From the NCBI RefSeq assembly GCF_000334915.1, contig NZ_AMSF01000016.1:62001-126000 (forward strand): DNA of 64,000 nucleotides. The letters are read 5' to 3'. How positions within the stretch are numbered: position 1 is the first letter of the stretch; each line of letters begins with the position of its first letter. The DNA is from Dyella ginsengisoli LA-4. GTDB lineage: Bacteria > Pseudomonadota > Gammaproteobacteria > Xanthomonadales > Rhodanobacteraceae. Positions 51,165 through 61,243 of the stretch are shown piece by piece. The notes below the pieces were generated by a model. The model saw nothing but the letters and a program-made list of their open reading frames with translations. It was not told the origin of the DNA and did not search any database. The translations under genes and the position numbers were made by a program.

Positions 51165-51635
51165 GTGGTCCAACGAGGATTGCTTTTTGCCGGGCTGATG
51201 CTGGCGCTGCTGTTCGCCGGCGCTTCCGCTCCCGCCCGGGCGGAGTCCGGTAGCGACTACGCCCGCCTGACCGCACCGGACGTCCCCGCGGCCACGGCAT
51301 TCCTGCGCGACACCATGAATTGCGACGTGCTCGATGCCGGGGCGTCGCGGGCGCTGCTGGAGTGCGGCCCGGGCAGCGTGGTGGAGATCACCCGTGGCCG
51401 GCCGGTCAACGGAAGCCAGCCGGCCTTGCGCCTGCGCACGGAAAACGCCGATGCCACGCTTGGCTGGCTGCGGCAGCGCCATGTTCCGCTGGTCGACGAC
51501 CGTACCGCCGGCACGCTCGGCCCGGACGGACTGCTGCACATCGACGTGCGCACCCCCTGGGGACAGACCCTGGAGCTGGTGGGCTACGGCCACGCCGCAC
51601 CGATCGCGGCGACCCGACCGCTGGCGGTCGACTGA
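51165..51635 (+). CDS. Exported VOC (glyoxalase-like) protein
   Basis: 156 aa with signal peptide (QRGLLFAGLMLALLFAGA, cleavage near ARA-E). The mature part reads as a VOC-type beta-alpha-beta unit: DYARLTAPDVPAATAFLRDTMNC, ALLECGPGSVVEITRG, LGPDGLLHIDVRTPWGQTLELVGY. The metal ligands of true glyoxalases are only partly present (His and Glu in the last strands). GTG at 51165 is chosen, with GAGG 8 nt upstream; another GTG lies three codons earlier. An exported VOC protein is unusual. Function unknown. Confidence 0.6.
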   Translation: MVQRGLLFAGLMLALLFAGASAPARAESGSDYARLTAPDVPAATAFLRDTMNCDVLDAGASRALLECGPGSVVEITRGRPVNGSQPALRLRTENADATLGWLRQRHVPLVDDRTAGTLGPDGLLHIDVRTPWGQTLELVGYGHAAPIAATRPLAVD

Positions 51636-51665
51636 GGCCGCTCCCCGGGCGTCGCTGCGGCGGCG

Positions 51666-51671
51666 TACGAT
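51666..51671 (+). promoter_or_regulatory. -10-like box for the alpha/beta hydrolase gene
   Basis: TACGAT preceded by GCG lies 55 nt before the ATG at 51726. The leader that follows contains GGAGAGGGAGA near the ATG, a good ribosome site, so this would be a conventional leadered transcript. Confidence 0.3.
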
Positions 51672-51725
51672 GCCCCCGAAACCCGGCGGCCCCTCCCCCG
51701 CCGGGCATGGAGAGGGAGACGGCGC

Positions 51726-53174
51726 ATGGGCACCCTGGTCTTCGTCCACGGCTGGAGCGTCACCAACACATCCACCTACGGCCAGATGCCGCAACGCCTG
51801 CAGCAGCAAGCGGCGGCACAGGGCCTGCCGCTGACCATCCGCGACATCTGGCTGAGCGAATACGTGAGCTTCGACGACGCCGTCACCATGACCGACCTGG
51901 TGCGCGCGTTCGACCATGCCCTGCGTGACCTGCATCTGCTCGAGCCATCCTTTGCCTGCATCACCCATTCCACCGGCGGCCCGGTCGTGCGCGAGTGGTT
52001 GCGCGCGCAGCGCGACACGCCGACCCGCTACAGCACCATCCGCCTCAGCCACCTGGTCATGCTCGCTCCGGCCAACTTCGGTTCGGCCCTGGCGCAACTC
52101 GGCAAGGGCGTGCTTGGCCGCCTGAAAGCCTGGTTCGACGGTGTGGAGCCCGGGCAGCGCATCCTCGACTGGCTGGAACTGGGCAGTGCCGAATCGCTGC
52201 GGCTGAACCTGGACATGATCCACGGCAGCGATCCGCTCGACGGCGGGCTGTTCCGCTTCGTGCTCACCGGCGACCGGCCCGACCGCTCGCTCTACGATCA
52301 TCTGAACAGCTACACCGGCGAAGACGGCTCCGACGGCGTGGTGCGCATCGCCGCGGCCAACCTCAACGCCTCGCATGCAGTGCTGAGCCTCGCCGGTGGC
52401 GGCAGCGGCGTAGCCGCCGGCACCGATCCGCTCTCGCTCTACCTCACGCGCGGCCCGCGCTGCGCGTTCAAGATGATCGCGGGCGCCGCACACTCGGGCA
52501 CCGACCACGGCATCCTCGCCAGCGCCCAGCCGGCCACCATTGAAGTGATCCTTCGCTGCCTCGCGGTGCGCGATGCACCCGGCTATGTCGCGCTGTGCGA
52601 TGCCTTCGAACGGGAGAACGCCGCGCGCGATGCGGACAAGGTGGAGCTGGAGCCGGCCGAGCCGTTCCCGCCGCGCGTGCACATCCACGACCCCCGCAGC
52701 CTGCTGATCCTGCGCCTGACCGACGAAGCGGGCGAACCGCTCACCGGAGCCGGCCTCCTGCTGACCGCCGGTACCCCACCGAGCCCGGACCTGATGCCAC
52801 CGGACTTCCTGATCGATCGCCAGGCCAATTCCCACCAGCGCACCACGGTGTCGCTGTTCCTCAACCACACCCTGCTGGCCGGCGACGACCGCGTGCCGGA
52901 TCCCCGCAACACGCGCCGCACGCTGCGTCCGGCGATCCAGGCCCACCGCCCCTACGGCGCGCTGGTGAAACCGGTCGACCTGACCGGCCTGGTGCATCAC
53001 GCACTGGCACAGAGCGGCGCCGGCGACGACCTGTTCACCGCGCTGGGGCCGCACCAGACCACGGTGCTCGACGTGGTCCTGCCACGCAAGATCCATGAAG
53101 GCGTGTTCCGGCTGACCCAGGACCTCGCCCCGCAGGACTTCAGTCATCCGTTGCCGGGAGCGCTGATCGGCTGA
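51726..53174 (+). CDS. Large alpha/beta hydrolase with THSTGG elbow
   Basis: 482 aa without signal peptide. Starts with strand and oxyanion turn LVFVHGW (residues 4-10); nucleophile S82 lies in CITHSTGGPVVREW. A histidine in AGAAHSGTDHGI (about 255) and acidic residues before it complete a plausible triad. After about residue 320 comes a second part with VHIHDPRSLLILRLTDEAGEPL, reminiscent of a beta domain, and FLNHTLLAGDD. Probably a phospholipase or esterase; such large cytosolic forms can also be type VI secretion lipase effectors, but no vgrG, immunity or PAAR gene is adjacent. Convergent with the BLUF gene. Confidence 0.7.
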   Translation: MGTLVFVHGWSVTNTSTYGQMPQRLQQQAAAQGLPLTIRDIWLSEYVSFDDAVTMTDLVRAFDHALRDLHLLEPSFACITHSTGGPVVREWLRAQRDTPTRYSTIRLSHLVMLAPANFGSALAQLGKGVLGRLKAWFDGVEPGQRILDWLELGSAESLRLNLDMIHGSDPLDGGLFRFVLTGDRPDRSLYDHLNSYTGEDGSDGVVRIAAANLNASHAVLSLAGGGSGVAAGTDPLSLYLTRGPRCAFKMIAGAAHSGTDHGILASAQPATIEVILRCLAVRDAPGYVALCDAFERENAARDADKVELEPAEPFPPRVHIHDPRSLLILRLTDEAGEPLTGAGLLLTAGTPPSPDLMPPDFLIDRQANSHQRTTVSLFLNHTLLAGDDRVPDPRNTRRTLRPAIQAHRPYGALVKPVDLTGLVHHALAQSGAGDDLFTALGPHQTTVLDVVLPRKIHEGVFRLTQDLAPQDFSHPLPGALIG

Positions 53175-53178
53175 TCGA

Positions 53179-53751
53179 TCAGCGCAGCCACCAGGCAACC
53201 GCAGCCGCCGCGGCGATCGCCAGCAGCGCCGGCACCAGCCAGCTCCGGCCGGGTTGCACTCGAGCGCCAGTACCGGCGGCAGCAGCTGGCGCAGGTATCG
53301 ACACCGGATTGAGGCTATCGGCATCGGCACGACGGTGGAGCAGGCCGACCATCGCCTCCAGCAACGAATCGTCGAAGTCGTACGGGTCGAAACGCCCCTT
53401 GCCGTGCATGGCCAGCAAGGTCTGCACGTCGCTGGCGGCGGGCACGTATTTCATCGACCAGTCGGCGAACGACGGCGCGCCGATGGCCTGGCGACGCAGT
53501 ACCTTCACATCGCGGTGACGGGGGTCCGCCAGCAGCCGGCCGAACAGCTCGTCGATCGCAGCTCCCGGCCCCTCCAGGCACTGGAAGAAGCAACCATCGC
53601 CGTAATACAGCGCGCCGACCAGGTCGCGCCGCGGGTTGTTGCGACGCGACTGCATGAGGATACGGGCCACCGCGGGTTCTACGCCGCCACCGTTGTTGGA
53701 GGGCTGGAACGTGGCACGGCTGGCGTACACCAGCTGCTGGATGTCTGACAT
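53179..53751 (-). CDS. BLUF photoreceptor with C-terminal membrane anchor
   Basis: 190 aa. The BLUF blue-light domain (about 1-100) has the key flavin-site residues: Y9 (LVYASRA), N39 (SRRNNPRRDLVGALYY) and Q57 (CFFQCLEG), plus W in PSFADWSMKY. An Ala/Pro linker (about 145-165) leads to a last hydrophobic segment (SWLVPALLAIAAAAAVAWW) ending the protein, so it should be a tail-anchored membrane photoreceptor. No effector domain. Start at 53751 gives MSDIQQLVYAS; an ATG 6 codons earlier with GAGG at good spacing is an alternative. Convergent with the hydrolase. Confidence 0.9.
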   Translation of the reverse strand: MSDIQQLVYASRATFQPSNNGGGVEPAVARILMQSRRNNPRRDLVGALYYGDGCFFQCLEGPGAAIDELFGRLLADPRHRDVKVLRRQAIGAPSFADWSMKYVPAASDVQTLLAMHGKGRFDPYDFDDSLLEAMVGLLHRRADADSLNPVSIPAPAAAAGTGARVQPGRSWLVPALLAIAAAAAVAWWLR

Positions 53752-53803
53752 GGAATTCGCCTCGGGCATTTCGCGCCTCGCGGGCAGCGACCGGGCGTAT
53801 ACG

Positions 53804-54277
53804 TCAGAAACCGCCGCGTAGACGCAGCGTCAGGCCCTTCATGAAATTGCGCAGCATCTGGTCGCCGCAGGCACGGAAGTTCTTGTGCTCCGGCTGGCGG
53901 AACAGCGCGCTCAGCTCGGGCTTGGACACCGGCAGGCCGACCGATTCGAAGATGGCGTGCATGTCCACGTCCTTCAGTTCGAACGCCACGCGCAGCTTCT
54001 TCAGCACCACGTTGTTGGTGATGCGCTTCTCCGGCGGCCGTGCCGGCTGGCTGTCGTCGCGGCCACGCCGGTAGAGCACCAGGCCATCGAGGAAGCGGGC
54101 CAGCACCGGCGTGCTGCAGGTCTGGTAGCCGGGCTCGTCCTCGCGCAGCAGCATCGCCTGCACGTCCTCCTTCTCCAGCAGATAGGCCGGATCGGCCAGC
54201 TTGACCAGCTCCACCACCTTGCCGTCGCTGAGGTCGAGCATGTAGCGGATGGCGCGCAGGATGTCGTTGTGGAGCAT
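53804..54277 (-). CDS. DUF1456 (YehS-like) protein
   Basis: 157 aa cytosolic protein made of two DUF1456 repeats: the first begins NDILRAIRYMLDLSD, the second ITNNVVLKKLRVAFELKDVDM, each followed by a segment (AMLLREDEPGYQTCS and LSALFRQPEHKNFRACGDQ). Function unknown; the family is common in gammaproteobacteria. The start at 54277 is the family start; the frame extends upstream but over the region where the VWA gene begins on the other strand. Same strand as the BLUF gene, 52 nt upstream of it. Confidence 0.9.
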   Translation of the reverse strand: MLHNDILRAIRYMLDLSDGKVVELVKLADPAYLLEKEDVQAMLLREDEPGYQTCSTPVLARFLDGLVLYRRGRDDSQPARPPEKRITNNVVLKKLRVAFELKDVDMHAIFESVGLPVSKPELSALFRQPEHKNFRACGDQMLRNFMKGLTLRLRGGF

Positions 54278-54392
54278 GGTCGGGACGGCACCGCGTGGGG
54301 AAAGGGCGCCCATGCTACCGCGAGCGCCCCGGTTTGACCCCGTTTGCCGCACGGACACGTTCCACCCTCCACACCCACCCGGAGGTCGTCCG

Positions 54393-56144
54393 ATGCCCAC
54401 CAAGATCCCGCCACGCACCCTGCCCCTTGCGCTCGCCGCCGCTCTGGCACTCGCCGCCTGCGGTCCCGCCCGCCAGACACCGCAGGCGGCGGATACGCAC
54501 GCAGCGACCCCGGTGCCGGATCCCACGGCCGACCGTCCGTCCCCCGTGACGGACCGCCTGTCCGCGCCCCCTGCACCGCCGGCGCCGCCAACCGCACCCG
54601 CTCTCGCCCGCGAGGCGCGCAGCCTCGGCGCGCTGAAGGCGATGCAGGTCGCTGGTGCACCCATGCGCATCGCTTCGTTCGCCCCGGTGCTGCCGGTCGC
54701 CGTGAACACCGAGCACTACACCCACCGCGACAGCAATCCGGTTCAGCTGACCAGCGAGCAGCCGGTATCGACCTTCGGGCTGGACGTCGACACCGGTTCG
54801 TACACCAACGTCCGCCGCATGCTCGATGCCGGCCAACTGCCGCCGGCCGATGCGGTGCGCGCCGAGGAATTCATCAACTACTTCGACTACGGCTACACGC
54901 CACCGCAGGACCGCAGCCAGCCCTTCAGCGTGACCACCGAACTGGCGCCGGCGCCATGGAACCCGCAGCGCCAGCTGCTGCTCATCGGCGTGCAGGGTTA
55001 CCGCGTGCCGGCCAGCGCGATTCCCGCGGCCAACCTGGTGTTCCTCGTCGATACCTCCGGCTCGATGAATGAGCCGGACAAGTTGCCGCTGCTCAAGGCC
55101 TCGCTCAAGCAGCTGGTCACCCGGCTGCGGAAACAGGACCGCGTCGCCATCGTCACCTATGCCGGCAGCGCCGGCGTGGCGCTCGCCTCCACGCCCGGCG
55201 ACCGGCACGCCACCATCGACGCGGCGATCGACCGGCTCGGCGCGTACGGCTCCACCAACGGTGCGGCCGGCATCGACCTGGCCTACGCCGAAGCCGAGCA
55301 GGGCTTCATCAAGGGCGGCGTGAACCGCGTGATCCTCGCCACCGACGGCGACTTCAACGTCGGCACGGTCAGCGAGGAAGCGCTGAAGACGACCATCGAG
55401 GACCATCGCAAGAGCGGGGTCGCCCTCACCACGCTGGGCTTCGGCCAGGGCAACTACAACGACGCGATGGCGGTGATGCTGGCCGACGCCGGTAACGGCA
55501 GCCACCACTACATCGACAGCCTGGCCGAAGGCCGGCGCGTACTGGTCGACGAGATGTCCGCCACCCTGCTGACCATCGCGAAGGACGTGAAGGTGCAGGT
55601 GGAGTTCAACCCCGCCCAGGTGAAGGAATACCGCCTGATCGGCTACGAGAAGCGCGTACTGCGGCGCGAGGACTTCAACAACGACGCGGTGGATTCCGGC
55701 GACATCGGCGCCGGCGCCAACGTCACCGCGCTGTACGAGATCACGCCGGCCGGGTCGGACGCCGCACGCGTCGATCCGCTGCGTTACACGACGCCGAAGA
55801 ACGACGACTCCCACCATGGCGAACTGGCCTTCCTGCGCCTGCGCTACAAACTGCCCGGACACGACCGCAGCACGCTGATCGAACGCCCGATCGCCGAGCA
55901 GCCCGCGCACGGGGCGAGCGCACGCCTGCGCTTCGCCGCCGCGGTGGCCGCGTTCGCCGACCGGCTGCGCGGCGGCCGCTACACCGACGGCTACGACTAT
56001 GCCCGCATCGCCGAACTGGCCCGCGGCGCGCGTGGCAACGACCCGGACGGCTACCGCGCCGCCTTCGTGCAGCTGGTGTCGCTGGCCGACGGTCTGTCCA
56101 CCCATGCGCCGGACGTGGCCGACGACGCCACCGCGCAGCGTTGA
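54393..56144 (+). CDS. VWA-domain lipoprotein (YfbK-like)
   Basis: 583 aa predicted lipoprotein: signal peptide with lipobox LAAC, acylated C23. After a Pro/Ala-rich linker (to about 75) come a von Willebrand factor-associated N-terminal domain (STFGLDVDTGSYTNVRRML), the VWA domain with MIDAS motif DTSGSMN at 220, and a C-terminal DUF3520-type part (LAFLRLRYKLPG, DGYDYARIAELARGA). Binds a divalent metal and probably a protein partner in the envelope; its target is unknown. Followed 157 nt later by the sigma/anti-sigma pair, a grouping seen repeatedly for YfbK-like genes. Confidence 0.9.
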   Translation: MPTKIPPRTLPLALAAALALAACGPARQTPQAADTHAATPVPDPTADRPSPVTDRLSAPPAPPAPPTAPALAREARSLGALKAMQVAGAPMRIASFAPVLPVAVNTEHYTHRDSNPVQLTSEQPVSTFGLDVDTGSYTNVRRMLDAGQLPPADAVRAEEFINYFDYGYTPPQDRSQPFSVTTELAPAPWNPQRQLLLIGVQGYRVPASAIPAANLVFLVDTSGSMNEPDKLPLLKASLKQLVTRLRKQDRVAIVTYAGSAGVALASTPGDRHATIDAAIDRLGAYGSTNGAAGIDLAYAEAEQGFIKGGVNRVILATDGDFNVGTVSEEALKTTIEDHRKSGVALTTLGFGQGNYNDAMAVMLADAGNGSHHYIDSLAEGRRVLVDEMSATLLTIAKDVKVQVEFNPAQVKEYRLIGYEKRVLRREDFNNDAVDSGDIGAGANVTALYEITPAGSDAARVDPLRYTTPKNDDSHHGELAFLRLRYKLPGHDRSTLIERPIAEQPAHGASARLRFAAAVAAFADRLRGGRYTDGYDYARIAELARGARGNDPDGYRAAFVQLVSLADGLSTHAPDVADDATAQR

Positions 56145-56287
56145 GGTCGGCCGTGCCGTGGCGCCGTCGGCGATGGCGATGGCCGGATCCCCGCCGGCCC
56201 TCCTCCCCCGTCGCGACGTCGCCACGGTCGCGGTCACCCCGGTCCGACCCAGGCGCATGACGACTTATCGTGACAGCGCGGATCGCG

Positions 56288-56293
56288 TACCCT
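56288..56293 (+). promoter_or_regulatory. -10-like hexamer before the sigma-factor gene
   Basis: TACCCT ends 8 nt before the ATG at 56302, with no Shine-Dalgarno in between. This supports 56302 over the upstream ATG at 56257 and suggests another leaderless start. Confidence 0.3.
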
Positions 56294-56301
56294 CGCCGCC
56301 C

Positions 56302-56856
56302 ATGGATGCGGCGGTCGATCCCGATGCCCAGCTGATGCTGGCCTATGCACGTGGCGACCTCGCCGCGTTCGACGCGCTGTACTCCAATCACCGCGGACCG
56401 CTCTACCGCTTCCTGCTGCGCAGCGTGCGCGACCGGGCGCTGGCCGACGAGCTGTTCCAGGAAACGTGGAGTCGGGTGATCGCCGCGCGCGAGCGCTACC
56501 AGCCGCAGGCCCGCTTCCAGACCTGGCTGCTGCAGATCGCGCACCACCTGGTCATCGACGGCCATCGCCGCAAGCGTCCGCTGGCCGGCGGTGACGAGGC
56601 CGAGATCGCCCTGTCCACCCATCCCGCGCCCGAACGGGAACAACCCGAGCAGTCGCTGTCCGAGTTCGAACAGCGTCGTCGCCTGCAGCTCGCCATCGAG
56701 CAACTGCCCGACGAGCAGCGCCATGCCATCCTGCTGCGCCTGGAAAACGAGCTGAGCCTGGAGGAGATCGCCGACGTCACCGGCGTGGGCCGCGAGACCG
56801 TGAAATCCCGCCTGCGCTACGCCATGACCAAACTGCGCGACGTACTGAGTCCATGA
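56302..56856 (+). CDS. ECF-type RNA polymerase sigma factor
   Basis: 184 aa with sigma region 2 (about 8-75: LMLAYARGDLAAFDALYSNH, DELFQETWSRVIAARERYQP) and region 4 (about 125-180: LQLAIEQLPDEQRHAILLRL, LSLEEIADVTGVGRETVKSR). No sigma 1.1 or 3 domain. An ATG 15 codons upstream (56257) is possible but would add residues not usual for the family. Overlaps the following gene (ATGA), whose membrane-spanning product is the likely anti-sigma factor. The VWA lipoprotein upstream may feed the signal. Confidence 0.9.
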   Translation: MDAAVDPDAQLMLAYARGDLAAFDALYSNHRGPLYRFLLRSVRDRALADELFQETWSRVIAARERYQPQARFQTWLLQIAHHLVIDGHRRKRPLAGGDEAEIALSTHPAPEREQPEQSLSEFEQRRRLQLAIEQLPDEQRHAILLRLENELSLEEIADVTGVGRETVKSRLRYAMTKLRDVLSP

Positions 56857-57737
56857 CCACGCCCCTGCCGCCCGATCCCACGCACGACGACAACCTGCCC
56901 GGCGAAGCCGAGCTGAAGGCGTTGTATGGCCGGCTGCCGACCGCCGAGCCGTCTCCCGCGCTGGATGCGACGATCCGGCAGGCGGCAGCCCGGGCCGCGC
57001 TGGGCAGTGAACGGCCCGAGCAGGCGAGACGCCGACGGCACTGGCCGATCGCACTGGGTACCGCCGCGACGGTCGTGCTTGCAGCGGGTCTGGCCTGGCG
57101 CATGCGGGAGATGCCGGTGCGCGAGACGTCGTCTCCTTCCGCGCCTGCGGCGGCCATGGACGCCGCCCGCAACGACGGCGCTCGCATGCCGGCCGGCGCC
57201 GGCCCCGCCAGCCCGCCCCCACGCGGGACTCCGGCGATGAAATCCGTCGCCAGCGAGCCGTCGATGACGACCAACCAGGCCAGGCCCGCCGCCCCGGCGC
57301 ACCCGGTGGCAGCACGGCGCGCACCGGCACCTGTCGCCGCATCACGGATGCCCGAGCGCATGGCGCCGGAGCCAACGCTCCCGGCGGCGCCGATGCCGCA
57401 GCGCCAGACCCGCGCATCGGAAGCCGACGTGCTCGAGGCTGCGCCCATGCCCGCACCGGCTGCGCCGATGGCCCCCGCACCACCGGCACCACCGGCACCA
57501 CCGGCACCGCCGTCGGCGCCTCCGATCTTTGCGCCGACGTTCGCCCCGGCGCCCGGGGCGGCCACGATCGGTACGCAGTTCACGCCCAGCCCCGGGATGG
57601 AGCTGGATGCGATCCGCGTGCTCTATGCAAAGGGCGAGACCGTCGAGGCCGACAAGCGGCTGCAGGCCTTCCACGACAGCCACCCCGACTGGCCACTGCC
57701 CGACGACCTCCGCCGCCACCTGGACAGGATCCCGTGA
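56853..57737 (+). CDS. Putative anti-sigma factor (single-pass, Pro/Ala-rich)
   Basis: 294 aa. Short cytosolic N-terminus with helical segment GEAELKALYGRLPTAEPSPA, Arg-rich stop (RRRR) and one transmembrane helix (PIALGTAATVVLAAGLAW, about 67-85), then a long low-complexity periplasmic Pro/Ala/Met region (90-250) and a folded tail (DAIRVLYAKGETVEADKRL onward). No zinc HxxxCxxC motif, so not a ZAS anti-sigma. Assignment rests on the ATGA overlap with the sigma gene and topology. It also overlaps yigZ by GTGA. Confidence 0.65.
   Translation: MTTPLPPDPTHDDNLPGEAELKALYGRLPTAEPSPALDATIRQAAARAALGSERPEQARRRRHWPIALGTAATVVLAAGLAWRMREMPVRETSSPSAPAAAMDAARNDGARMPAGAGPASPPPRGTPAMKSVASEPSMTTNQARPAAPAHPVAARRAPAPVAASRMPERMAPEPTLPAAPMPQRQTRASEADVLEAAPMPAPAAPMAPAPPAPPAPPAPPSAPPIFAPTFAPAPGAATIGTQFTPSPGMELDAIRVLYAKGETVEADKRLQAFHDSHPDWPLPDDLRRHLDRIP
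57477..57512. repeat. Short tandem repeat coding APP units
   Basis: Three copies of GCACCACCG followed by GCACCGCCG, encoding four Ala-Pro-Pro units in the periplasmic linker of the putative anti-sigma factor. Being in frame (9-nt unit), copy changes would only alter linker length. Confidence 0.7.
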
Positions 57738-58330
57738 GCGACGCACTCACGGCCCTCGCCGGACGCTGTCGGCACGAGCAGGACATCAAGAAGAGCCGCT
57801 TCCTCGCCCTGGCCGCCCCGGTCGACTCGCCCGAGGAAGCGCTCGCCTTCGTGCAGGAAGTGGGCGACCCGGCGGCCACGCACAACTGCTGGGCCTACCG
57901 CATCGGCCAGGCCTACCGCTTCAACGACGACGGCGAGCCCGGCGGCACCGCGGGGCGTCCCATCCTGCAGGCGATCGAAGGCCAGGGCATCGACCATGCC
58001 GTGGTGGTGGTCACCCGCTGGTACGGCGGCATCAAGCTCGGCGCCGGCGGTCTGGCCCGCGCCTACGGCGGCACTGCCGCCGAGTGCCTGCGGCTGGCCG
58101 AGCGGGTGCCGATCGTGCCCAAGGCCACCCTGGCCCTGGACTGCGAATTCGCCGACCTCGCCCTGCTCAAGACGCGGCTGGCGGAGCTGGAGGCCAGCGT
58201 GACCGACGAGCAGTTCCACGCCAGCGGCGCGCGACTGCAGCTGCAGTTGCCGGAAAGCCGGGTGGCCGAGGCGCAGGCGCGCATCGTCGACCTCACGCGG
58301 GGGCGCAGCGAGGGCAAGCGGCTGGATTGA
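57734..58330 (+). CDS. yigZ: YigZ/IMPACT-family protein
   Basis: 198 aa, the usual length. N-terminal UPF0029 domain with KKSRFLALAAPVDS, THNCWAYRIG, NDDGEPGGTAGRPIL and VVTRWYGGIKLGAGGLARAY, followed by the DUF1949 C-terminal domain. E. coli YigZ structure is known; function in bacteria is unproven, while eukaryotic IMPACT modulates Gcn2. The GTG start overlaps the upstream stop (GTGA). It is thus translationally linked to a sigma/anti-sigma pair, an odd place for it. Confidence 0.93.
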   Translation: MSDALTALAGRCRHEQDIKKSRFLALAAPVDSPEEALAFVQEVGDPAATHNCWAYRIGQAYRFNDDGEPGGTAGRPILQAIEGQGIDHAVVVVTRWYGGIKLGAGGLARAYGGTAAECLRLAERVPIVPKATLALDCEFADLALLKTRLAELEASVTDEQFHASGARLQLQLPESRVAEAQARIVDLTRGRSEGKRLD

Positions 58331-58458
58331 CGCGCAGTCGCGAACGCACGCCGGGGCCGACCGGGACACGCCGTGCTTCGCTCGATGCACGGACGCGCGC
58401 ATTGAAACCCCGCCCGGCCACCCCACCTCAAGCGGCTGATGCCCTGCAAGCGACTCCC

Positions 58459-60228
<1,770 letters not shown>

Positions 60229-60355
60229 GGACGTGGCTCCAGGACCGCACGGGGCGGCGTACAGTCGTCAGCGGCCGGATGCTCCGCCGCGAGATGCACT
60301 CACCCAGTTGAACAATCAGGCACCGATATCGGCGCGCGGCACTGGAGAACACCCG

Positions 60356-61243
60356 ATGAGCAACGCAACCGAGTACACCCCGCCCAAGGTCTGGAGCTGG
60401 GATCAGCAGAACGGCGGCAGGTTTGCCAACATCAACCGTCCGATCGCCGGCGCCACGCATGACAAGGCCCTGCCGGTGGGGCGCCATCCGCTGCAGCTCT
60501 ACTCGCTGGCCACGCCCAACGGGGTCAAGGTGACCGTGATGCTCGAGGAGCTGCTGGCACTGGGCCACCGCGGCGCCGAGTACGACGCCTGGCTGATCAA
60601 CATCAACGACGGCGACCAGTTCGGCAGTGGCTTTGTGGCCGCCAACCCGAACTCCAAGATTCCGGCCCTGATCGACCACAGTGGCGCGACGCCCGTGCGG
60701 GTGTTCGAGTCCGGCGCCATCCTGATGTACCTGGCCGAGAAGTTTGGCGCCTTCCTGCCCACCGCTGGTGCCGCGCGCGCCGAATGCCTGTCCTGGCTGT
60801 TCTGGCAGATGGGCAGCGCGCCTTTTCTGGGCGGCGGCTTCGGTCATTTCTACGCCTATGCGCCGGCCAAGTTCGAGTACCCGATCAACCGCTATGCGAT
60901 GGAGGTCAAGCGCCAGCTCGATGTGCTGGACCGCCAGCTGGCAGGGCACCGATTCCTGACGGGCGACGACTACACCATCGCCGACATGGCGGTGTGGCCG
61001 TGGTACGGCGCGCTGGCCAAAGGCCAGCTGTACGACGCCGGCGAGTTCCTCGCCGTGCACGAGTACAAGCACGTGCTGCGCTGGGCCGACGAGATCGCCG
61101 CGCGTCCCGCCGTGCAGCGCGGGCGCAAGGTCAATCGAACCTGGGGAGAGCCGTCCAGCCAGCTGCACGAGCGCCACGATGCCGGCGACTTCGACACCTG
61201 CACCCAGGACAAGCTGGCCCCTCCGGCCAGGGACGCATCATGA
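60356..61243 (+). CDS. yghU: Glutathione-dependent disulfide-bond oxidoreductase
   Basis: 295 aa Nu-class glutathione transferase-like protein. N-terminal extension (about 1-45: YTPPKVWSWDQQNGGRFANI) and thioredoxin fold with SLATPNGVKVTVMLEELL, NPNSKIPALID, VFESGAILMYLAEKFG; helical C-terminal domain with GGGFGHFYAYAP and IADMAVWPWYG. Nu-class enzymes reduce small disulfides and bind two GSH. TGGAGA precedes the ATG. It overlaps the next GST gene by ATGA. Confidence 0.94.
   Translation: MSNATEYTPPKVWSWDQQNGGRFANINRPIAGATHDKALPVGRHPLQLYSLATPNGVKVTVMLEELLALGHRGAEYDAWLININDGDQFGSGFVAANPNSKIPALIDHSGATPVRVFESGAILMYLAEKFGAFLPTAGAARAECLSWLFWQMGSAPFLGGGFGHFYAYAPAKFEYPINRYAMEVKRQLDVLDRQLAGHRFLTGDDYTIADMAVWPWYGALAKGQLYDAGEFLAVHEYKHVLRWADEIAARPAVQRGRKVNRTWGEPSSQLHERHDAGDFDTCTQDKLAPPARDAS

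Noticed and set aside
51726-53751. Effector-immunity pair (hydrolase plus BLUF gene)
   Set aside because: The neighbour is a recognisable BLUF photoreceptor on the opposite strand, not an immunity protein, and no secretion genes are near.
57477-57512. Tandem 9-nt repeat as a possible CRISPR or phase-variable tract
   Set aside because: Too short, no spacers, in-frame coding for Ala-Pro-Pro, so length changes would not switch the gene off.
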